A DNA stretch of 6,632 bases, taken from NCBI GenBank assembly GCA_903939665.1, contig CAJAHZ010000388.1, positions 1-6,632 of the forward strand, in the 5' to 3' direction. Position 1 is the first letter of the stretch; each line of letters begins with the position of its first letter. Below are positions 1 through 4,228 of the stretch, in pieces. Source of the stretch: an uncultured Pseudomonadota bacterium (lineage in GTDB: Bacteria > Pseudomonadota > Gammaproteobacteria > Burkholderiales > Rhodocyclaceae). A program made the translations under genes and the position numbers. Below the pieces are notes generated by a model. It did no database searches. It was not told the DNA's origin and saw only the letters and a program-made list of their open reading frames with translations.

Positions 1-19
1 CCGCTTTATGGGCTTCGCT

Positions 20-25
20 TATAAT
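20..25 (+). promoter_or_regulatory. -10 box of the tiny lysine-rich gene
   Basis: A perfect TATAAT lies at 20-25, in a locally AT-rich stretch that contrasts with the GC-rich surroundings. The matching -35 box would fall at about position 1 or just outside the window, so only half of the promoter can be judged. Transcription would start near 32, leaving a 5' leader of about 48 bases before the ATG at 80. The match is seen directly; promoter activity is inferred. Confidence 0.6.
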
Positions 26-67
26 TATTTTCGTCGTTGCAGTCCGAGTCGATCTTAATATTTAACC

Positions 68-73
68 AAGGAG
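68..73 (+). promoter_or_regulatory. Strong ribosome binding site of the tiny gene
   Basis: AAGGAG sits 6 bases before the ATG at 80. It is preceded by an AT-rich unstructured-looking stretch (55-65, TTAA-TAT-TTAA). This is one of the best Shine-Dalgarno matches in the window and is the main reason to believe the 14-codon frame is translated. Confidence 0.7.
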
Positions 74-79
74 CTCCAC

Positions 80-124
80 ATGGCTACCACCAAGAAAAAA
101 GGCAAAGGCAAAGGCAAGAAGTAA
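80..124 (+). CDS. Tiny lysine/glycine-rich cationic peptide, 14 aa
   Basis: The frame encodes MATTKKKGKGKGKK, then TAA. Eight of the 14 residues are lysine and three are glycine, so it would be very basic, with no hydrophobic segment. The core is a DNA hexamer repeat, AAAGGC three times at 98-115, giving a KG pattern. Support for a real gene comes from context: TATAAT at 20-25, AAGGAG at 68-73 with ideal spacing, and an intrinsic terminator starting 18 bases after the stop, so promoter, frame and terminator make a compact unit of about 140 nt. The composition resembles the basic tails of bacterial histone H1-like proteins, so a nucleic-acid-binding role is possible, but the resemblance is compositional only. 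It could instead be the coding part of a dual-function small RNA, or a leader peptide. I know of no named family for it. Confidence 0.55.
   Translation: MATTKKKGKGKGKK
98..115 (+). repeat. Three tandem AAAGGC hexamers
   Basis: Positions 98-115 are three exact copies of AAAGGC, in frame within the tiny gene, encoding (Lys-Gly)3. Such a microsatellite can gain or lose units by slippage without changing the frame, so peptide length may vary between strains. The repeat is seen; variability is inferred. Confidence 0.7.
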
Positions 125-142
125 GCAGCCTGCCTGATGCAG

Positions 143-170
143 AAAAAAGCAGACCAAGGTCTGCTTTTTT
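143..170 (+). terminator. Intrinsic terminator after the tiny gene
   Basis: An A6 run (143-148), GCAGAC (149-154), loop CAAG (155-158), GTCTGC (159-164) and T6 (165-170) form an almost perfect palindrome. It is a textbook Rho-independent terminator for the plus strand. Because the A run mirrors the T run, it could also work on the minus strand. It isolates the upstream small transcript from the ABC gene that starts at 288. Confidence 0.9.
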
Positions 171-287
171 CATTTTGTGCACCTTGTTTGCGCCTGGTCG
201 CGTCATCGGCCGCCGCTGGCGATCAACGCGCGGTCTGCCTTTTTGGCACAATGGCGTTCCTGCCGCTTCGACCGTATCGCATCGCCC

Positions 288-1796
288 ATGCCCGCTCCCG
301 CTTCAACGGTATTCCAGCCCCGAGACTTCCTGCGCTTTCTGGTCGGCCCGGCGATTTTCGCCATGTTTGGCCTGATCGTCGTGCAGGAGCTGTTCGGCGC
401 CGCAACCACCTGGCTGGTCATCCGCATCGCGCGGGATATTGCCGACGAGCACGTCTCGGCGGGCGGTTTCGTCTGGATCATATTTACGCAGACGTCCTCC
501 TATCTGGCCGGCGCGGCCAGCTGGATCTTCGCCGAACGCGCCGGCTTCGGCGCCTATGGCCGCTACATGCTGCATTTTGCCCGGCAAAACCGCTTCCAGA
601 CCGCCTTGCTGTCCGACACGGCCGCCCGCGAGCAGGCCGAGCCTTTTCTGACCAGCGAAACCTTTCATATCTGTTTCGACCTGATGTACGACCTGCAATT
701 TCATCTGCGCCTGTTCTTTCAGCTGCTGTTCAATGCGGCCGTGCTCGGCATTGAAATCGACGCCGGTTTGCCGCTCTCCTTTGCCGCCGCCTTCGTCATT
801 CTGGTGACGCTGCAGTGGACGCTGCGCAAGCCTCTGGCGGCAGCCTACCTGCAAAACCAGCGCATGACGAACCGCATGACGGCGCGCACCTATAACGCCT
901 GGGACAATGTCTTCAGCGGCAACCGCTACAACTTCGCCCTCTGGCACCGTGATTTTCGCGGCCGCCTGAGTGCGGCGCTGGCGGCGCAGATCCGGGCGAT
1001 TCTCGCGCGCGAGGGCTGGAGCGCGATCAGCGGCGTCATCGCGCTGGTGCTCGTGCTGTCGACCACCGCCTGGGTGGCGGTCCAGGATGCCGGCAACACG
1101 GCGCTGCTGATCGGCCTGGCCGCCACGCTGCCGCGACAGATCGAGATGACGCTCGACATGCATCAGCTGACCGCCGGGTTTAATGACCTGCTCGCCGTGT
1201 GGACGCGCATCAAGGGCGTTTGTGAGCACATTCATCCGCTGCCCGATGCCGGCTTTGTCGAACGCATCGGATTCGGGAACATTGTGCTGCGGGAAGGTGG
1301 CGCGGCGCGCAGCTGCTCTTCGCTGGCCGATGCCGTGCAGCAGGTGCGGTCGGCGCCGACCGGCCTCGTCGCGGTGCGCGGCGGCAACGGGGTCGGCAAA
1401 TCGACGCTGCTCGCCGCCCTCAAGGCGCAGCTGCGCGGGCAGGCCTATTACTGGCCGGCGCATGACCGCCTGGCTTTTCGCTTCAACTCGCCCGGCGCAG
1501 CGCAGATCGTCAATGGCGCCGCGCCGTCTGCAACAAGGGTCGAGGCAGAGGATGCAGAAGATGCGGAGGCGATCAGTGCCGAGGAAGAGGCCGAGGAGAA
1601 AAAGGGCTATTCCTCAGGCGAGCGGCAATTGCAGGTCTTGCGCGAGATCGTGGCCCATACGGCTTATCCGGTTTATCTGCTCGACGAGTGGGACGCCAAT
1701 CTCGATGCGGCAAACCGCGCCGCCGCCGGTGCGCTGGTGGCGGCATTGGCGCAGCGCGCGCGGGTCGTCGAAATCTCGCACCGCGACGCCGCCTGA
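288..1796 (+). CDS. ABC exporter half-transporter (fused membrane and ATP-binding domains)
   Basis: Likely an inner-membrane ABC exporter working as a homodimer; substrate unknown. With ATG 288 the protein is 502 aa. Residues about 15-320 hold roughly six hydrophobic segments (near 15-40, 62-85, 135-160, 165-185, 245-270 and 275-295), as in exporter-type ABC membrane domains. The ATPase domain follows: Walker A GGNGVGKST at 365-373, signature SSGERQ at 442-447, Walker B VYLLDE at 462-467 with catalytic Glu467, D-loop DANLD at 469-473, and H-loop His498. The domain is compact: 21 residues after the Walker A lysine comes YYWPAH, where exporters usually carry a Q-loop Gln, and no Gln is present. 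An acidic insert (about 418-437, 11 Glu/Asp) precedes the signature, and the protein ends four residues after His498. It resembles compact cyclic-peptide or SbmA/YddA-like exporters in general layout only. No good ribosome binding site precedes ATG 288; upstream in-frame starts (TTG 243, GTG 177) are no better and add non-conserved-looking sequence. Confidence 0.85.
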   Translation: MPAPASTVFQPRDFLRFLVGPAIFAMFGLIVVQELFGAATTWLVIRIARDIADEHVSAGGFVWIIFTQTSSYLAGAASWIFAERAGFGAYGRYMLHFARQNRFQTALLSDTAAREQAEPFLTSETFHICFDLMYDLQFHLRLFFQLLFNAAVLGIEIDAGLPLSFAAAFVILVTLQWTLRKPLAAAYLQNQRMTNRMTARTYNAWDNVFSGNRYNFALWHRDFRGRLSAALAAQIRAILAREGWSAISGVIALVLVLSTTAWVAVQDAGNTALLIGLAATLPRQIEMTLDMHQLTAGFNDLLAVWTRIKGVCEHIHPLPDAGFVERIGFGNIVLREGGAARSCSSLADAVQQVRSAPTGLVAVRGGNGVGKSTLLAALKAQLRGQAYYWPAHDRLAFRFNSPGAAQIVNGAAPSATRVEAEDAEDAEAISAEEEAEEKKGYSSGERQLQVLREIVAHTAYPVYLLDEWDANLDAANRAAAGALVAALAQRARVVEISHRDAA

Positions 1797-1830
1797 TCTG
1801 CCCGGCGGGGGCTGCGGTTAACTGCTTTTC
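1797..1830. other. Convergent gene junction, ABC exporter / panE
   Basis: The two genes meet tail to tail with only 21 bases between stop codons (1797-1817). A weak hairpin can be drawn (GCGG-TTAA-CTGC, 1813-1824, with one G-T pair), followed by TTTT on the plus strand, overlapping the 3' end of panE. It may be a poor plus-strand terminator. Nothing convincing is seen for the minus strand. Overlapping 3' ends of the two transcripts are therefore likely. Confidence 0.25.
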
Positions 1831-2711
1831 GACTCAAGCAGCCGGATCAGCGTGTGCAGGACGCGATTGACGGGGGTGTCGATGCCCAGCGCGGCGCCCC
1901 GGCGGAGCACGTAGCCGTTGAGGTGGTCGATTTCGCTGCGCTTGCCGCGCGCCAGATCCTGGGCGGTCGACGAGATCTGCAGGGGCATGGTACGCGCGAT
2001 GTGCGCGACGGCTTCTTCGATGTCGCCGGGCAGCACGACGCCTTCGCCCCGAGCCACGGCGAGACACTCCTGCAACACGTCCTGCATCACGCGCGGCACG
2101 CCTTCCCCCTGCACCAGACGGCCATAGGGATGTTGCGTGATCGCGGACAGGGCGTTGTAGACGCAATTGATGATCAGCTTGGACCAGAGTGCGCCGGCGA
2201 CATTGTCGGCAATCTGCACCGGCACGCCGGCCTCGGCAAACAGCGTCGCCAGGCCCGCGCTGGCGGGCGAGGGCCCGATGACCAGCTCGCCCCGGCCGTG
2301 GTGTTTGACATGGCCGGGGCCGGCCATCTCGACCGCAACGTAAACCACCGCCGGGGCGACCTCACGGAGCAGCCGCGCTTGCAGCCGTCCGGCGTTGTCG
2401 ACGCCGTTTTGCAAGCTCAGCACGATTGCATCGGGATCCAGGTGCGGCGCGATTTCGGCTGCAGCGTCTTCCGTATCGGTGGACTTGACGCAGCAGAGCA
2501 CGAGCTTCGCATCCCGGACGGAGCGGGCGTCGGTGCTGGCCTGCAGGGGAACGTGCAGGCAGAATGACTGCGTGTCGAGACGCAGTCCGTCCCGACGGAC
2601 GGCGTCTACATGCGGCTGCCGGCCAATCAGCGTCACGGAATGGCCGGCGCGGGCCAGCATGCCGCCGTAGTAGCAGCCGACCGCGCCGGCACCCATCACT
2701 GCAATCTGCAT
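1818..2711 (-). CDS. panE: 2-dehydropantoate 2-reductase (ketopantoate reductase)
   Basis: Cytosolic enzyme that reduces 2-dehydropantoate to D-pantoate with NADPH, in the pantothenate and coenzyme A pathway. The 297-aa length is typical. The N-terminal Rossmann fold opens MQIAVMGAGAVG with the GAGAVG dinucleotide-binding motif at 7-12, and Arg31 (LIGR) sits where NADPH-preferring members place a basic residue. QNG at 101-103 matches the conserved Asn region near the cofactor. In the C-terminal domain, WSKLIINCVYNAL at 176-188 carries the catalytic Lys178 plus Asn182 and Asn186, and SEIDHLNG at 259-266 carries the conserved Glu260. The start is fixed by AGGAG (plus-strand CTCCT 2720-2724), 8 bases before the ATG. 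The gene lies 28 bases after nhaD on the same strand, with no terminator seen between, so it is probably cotranscribed. A paralogue acting on another 2-keto acid cannot be excluded, since this family contains many copies of unproven substrate. Confidence 0.93.
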   Translation of the reverse strand: MQIAVMGAGAVGCYYGGMLARAGHSVTLIGRQPHVDAVRRDGLRLDTQSFCLHVPLQASTDARSVRDAKLVLCCVKSTDTEDAAAEIAPHLDPDAIVLSLQNGVDNAGRLQARLLREVAPAVVYVAVEMAGPGHVKHHGRGELVIGPSPASAGLATLFAEAGVPVQIADNVAGALWSKLIINCVYNALSAITQHPYGRLVQGEGVPRVMQDVLQECLAVARGEGVVLPGDIEEAVAHIARTMPLQISSTAQDLARGKRSEIDHLNGYVLRRGAALGIDTPVNRVLHTLIRLLESKSS

Positions 2712-2719
2712 CCCGGGGA

Positions 2720-2724
2720 CTCCT
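2720..2724 (-). promoter_or_regulatory. Ribosome binding site of panE
   Basis: Reading the minus strand, AGGAG precedes the panE ATG by 8 bases. It lies in the 28-base gap after nhaD, which shows that panE has its own initiation signal although it is probably on the nhaD transcript. Confidence 0.75.
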
Positions 2725-2739
2725 GGGTGCGCGGCCTGC

Positions 2740-4023
2740 TCAGTGGGTGAGCTGGTACTGCACGAGATAAACCCCCGCGCCGGCGAAATAGCCGACCAGC
2801 GCCAAGCCGCTGATCTTCTTGACGTACCAGAAGAAATGGATTTTCTCCAGACCCATGGCGGCGACGCCGGCGGCGGAACCGATGATCAGGATGGAGCCGC
2901 CCGTGCCGGCGCAGTACGCCAGAAACTCCCACAGGAAATGGTCCGGCGGATAATCCGTCAGGCTGTACATGCCCATTGAGGCGGCGACCAGCGGTACGTT
3001 ATCGACAATCGCACTGACGAGGCCGATGATCATGACGATGATGTCCTGGCGGCCGACGGTTTTGTCCAGCCACTGTGCCAGCGAGGTCAGGATGTGCGTG
3101 TGTTCGAGCGTCGCCACGGCGAGCAGGATGCCGATGAAGAAGACCAGCGAGCTCATGTCGATCTTGCTCAGGGCGTGCGCCAGCGTCAGGTGCTGCTTGG
3201 CATAGTCTTCCTTGTGGCGATGTACCAGATCGCCGACCAGCCAGAGGATGCCGAGGCCGAACATGACGCCCATGAAGGGCGGCAGATGGGTGATGGTCTT
3301 GAAGGCCGGCACCGCCACCAGAACGCCCAGCCCCATAAAGAACATCAGGTTGCGCTCGAAGGCGGTGGTTTGCAGCCCGTGGTCGCTATCAACGTGCTGT
3401 GGCGATACGACATCGCGGCCGCGCAGGACGTAGGCGGTAATCGCCAGCGGCACGATCATGCTGACCAGCGCGGGCAGCAATACCGCCTTCATGATCGCCA
3501 GGCTGGTGATCTGGCCGCCGATCCACAGCATGGTGGTAGTCACGTCGCCAATCGGCGACCAGGCGCCGCCGGCGTTGGCGGCGATGACGATGATGCCGGC
3601 AAAGAACAGCCGGTCGTCGTGCTGGTCGAGCAGTTTTCGCATCAGCGAAATCATCACGATGGTGGTTGTCAGGTTATCGAGGATTGAGCTGAGGAAAAAG
3701 GTCACGAATCCGACCAGCCACATCAGCGAGGAGAGCTTGGTCGTTTTGATCCGCGTCGTGATTACTTCAAAGCCGTTGTGCGCATCCACCACTTCGACAA
3801 TGGTCATTGCCCCCATCAGGAAGAAGACAATCTGTGCCGTCGCCATCAGCGATTCGCCAAGCTGATGGCTCACCAGCGGGGCGTCGCCGGTCGACACAGC
3901 GTAGATCGTCCAGAGCAGACCGGCGCCGATCAGCGCGGAGGCCGACTTGTTGATCTTGAGCGGGTGCTCCAGCGCAATGGCCGCATAGGCAATGACAAAA
4001 ATGACGATCAGCACGGTCAGCAT
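2740..4023 (-). CDS. nhaD: NhaD-type Na+/H+ antiporter
   Basis: Inner-membrane antiporter of the ArsB/NhaD ion-transporter superfamily; characterised NhaD proteins exchange Na+ or Li+ for H+, mainly at alkaline pH. From ATG 4023 it has 427 aa, the usual size. It is hydrophobic throughout with about 11-12 candidate helices. Conserved-looking polar motifs sit inside helices in the two-repeat pattern of the superfamily: SSILDNLTTT at about 112-121 pairs with SAIVDNVPL at 337-345, and GGAWSPIGDVTTT at 152-164 pairs with GTGGSILIIGSAAG at 373-386. Start choice: an in-frame TTG at 4050 would add nine residues but has no ribosome binding site. ATG 4023 begins MLTVLIVIFV, directly the first membrane helix, and overlaps the stop of a 21-codon leader frame, which suggests translational coupling. 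It heads an apparent operon with panE and is divergent from a second cation/proton antiporter. NhaD identity is confident; the exact start is less so. Confidence 0.92.
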   Translation of the reverse strand: MLTVLIVIFVIAYAAIALEHPLKINKSASALIGAGLLWTIYAVSTGDAPLVSHQLGESLMATAQIVFFLMGAMTIVEVVDAHNGFEVITTRIKTTKLSSLMWLVGFVTFFLSSILDNLTTTIVMISLMRKLLDQHDDRLFFAGIIVIAANAGGAWSPIGDVTTTMLWIGGQITSLAIMKAVLLPALVSMIVPLAITAYVLRGRDVVSPQHVDSDHGLQTTAFERNLMFFMGLGVLVAVPAFKTITHLPPFMGVMFGLGILWLVGDLVHRHKEDYAKQHLTLAHALSKIDMSSLVFFIGILLAVATLEHTHILTSLAQWLDKTVGRQDIIVMIIGLVSAIVDNVPLVAASMGMYSLTDYPPDHFLWEFLAYCAGTGGSILIIGSAAGVAAMGLEKIHFFWYVKKISGLALVGYFAGAGVYLVQYQLTH

Positions 4024-4082
4024 GGTGCGTGCCCCGCTGTCGATCGGCAAGGGCTAAACGCATTAAATGCGTGCAGTTTCAT
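4017..4082 (-). CDS. Putative leader peptide translationally coupled to nhaD, 21 aa
   Basis: The frame begins MKLHAFNAFSPC and ends GHAPC, then TGA. Its ATG (4082-4080) has a strong site, AGGAG (plus-strand 4088-4092), 5 bases upstream; no comparable site exists for nhaD itself. Its stop overlaps the nhaD start in the string ATGCTGA, the classic geometry for termination-reinitiation coupling. Ribosomes loading at the good site would read the leader and restart at nhaD. The peptide is not hydrophobic, so it is not a signal sequence, and it has no run of a single amino acid that would suggest classical amino-acid attenuation. The alternative is a one-base error or frameshift that separates a true nhaD N-terminus from its body, which I consider less likely because the nhaD ATG already starts at the first helix. 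Confidence 0.5.
   Translation of the reverse strand: MKLHAFNAFSPCRSTAGHAPC
4058..4072. repeat. Perfect 15-base palindrome in the nhaD leader
   Basis: ACGCATT-A-AATGCGT: seven-base arms around one central base. It lies inside the leader frame, between its ribosome binding site and the nhaD ATG. The short centre makes it a poor RNA hairpin (a loop would have to open several A-T pairs) but a reasonable dimeric repressor operator, placed downstream of the predicted nhaD promoter. Symmetry is seen; function is inferred. Confidence 0.45.
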
Positions 4083-4087
4083 GTTGT

Positions 4088-4092
4088 CTCCT
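4088..4092 (-). promoter_or_regulatory. Ribosome binding site feeding the leader frame and nhaD
   Basis: AGGAG on the minus strand, 5 bases before the leader ATG at 4082. It is the only strong Shine-Dalgarno sequence upstream of nhaD, about 65 bases from the nhaD ATG, so it decides how nhaD translation must begin. Confidence 0.65.
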
Positions 4093-4104
4093 GGGTTTTT
4101 TTAC

Positions 4105-4118
4105 GGTGCTGACGCACC
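4105..4118. repeat. Short hairpin in the nhaD 5' leader
   Basis: On the plus strand GGTGC (4105-4109), loop TGAC, GCACC (4114-4118); on the minus strand the loop reads GTCA. In the nhaD mRNA it would sit just upstream of a run of seven A residues and the AGGAG site. The minus-strand sequence after it is A-rich, not T-rich, so it is not a terminator for nhaD. It may shape the translation initiation region or protect the 5' end. Confidence 0.4.
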
Positions 4119-4138
4119 CGGTTGGTTTTGTGGGGAGA

Positions 4139-4144
4139 ATTATA
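4139..4144 (-). promoter_or_regulatory. -10 box of the nhaD-panE operon
   Basis: The minus strand reads a perfect TATAAT here, about 57 bases upstream of the leader ATG; transcription would begin near 4132. No good -35 hexamer is seen at the usual distance, so the promoter may need an activator. Plus-strand TATAGC at 4141-4146 overlaps it and could serve the divergent antiporter gene, but its -35 is also poor. Confidence 0.45.
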
Positions 4145-4228
4145 GCGGGGTTGTCGATTGCCGCGCTTTCTTCGTTTTCAGGCATCGGGCATGGCGTCCC
4201 GCACTTCGAACAAGGTATGCTTCGACGG

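Larger units (their letters stand above)
4083..4228. promoter_or_regulatory. Divergent control region between two antiporter operons
   Basis: This 146-base region holds everything available to drive both nhaD (leftward) and the KefB/C-like gene (rightward). It contains the TATAAT described above, a short hairpin and the leader ribosome binding site. For the rightward gene I see no convincing promoter or strong ribosome binding site. An open plus-strand frame reaches back to 4067, but its extra N-terminal residues do not look like an antiporter N-terminus and would overlap the nhaD leader. Confidence 0.5.

Noticed and set aside
232..244. Partial copy of the terminator half (GGTCTGC followed by T-rich sequence) upstream of the ABC gene
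   Set aside because: It resembles 158-170, but no complementary GCAGACC arm lies before it, so it cannot form a terminator; chance or a decayed duplication.
245..260. Sigma-54-like TGGCAC motif at 245-250
   Set aside because: The required GC at the -12 element is absent at the correct spacing (the sequence reads CGTTC), so it is not a credible sigma-54 promoter.
303..1463. Long minus-strand frame (386 codons) opposite the ABC gene
   Set aside because: Its translation is rich in Arg, Gln, His and Gly with no recognisable domain, as expected for the antisense of a GC-rich membrane-protein gene; the plus-strand frame has all ABC motifs.
3094..3687. Plus-strand frames opposite nhaD, and similar ones opposite panE (1854-2567)
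   Set aside because: They are shadows of well-supported genes with no motif, no ribosome binding site and a composition typical of antisense translation.
4021..4050. TTG at 4050 as the nhaD start
   Set aside because: It has no ribosome binding site and adds only nine non-hydrophobic residues; ATG 4023 starts the first helix and overlaps a coupled leader frame.
4083..4132. Na+ or Li+ riboswitch ahead of nhaD
   Set aside because: The predicted leader before the first ribosome binding site is only about 50 bases with one 5-bp hairpin, too little for a known metal-ion riboswitch fold.
4067..4228. Upstream extension of the CPA2 antiporter to position 4067
   Set aside because: The 54 extra residues do not fit the family N-terminus and would run through the nhaD leader and promoter; ATG 4229 begins with a typical first helix.
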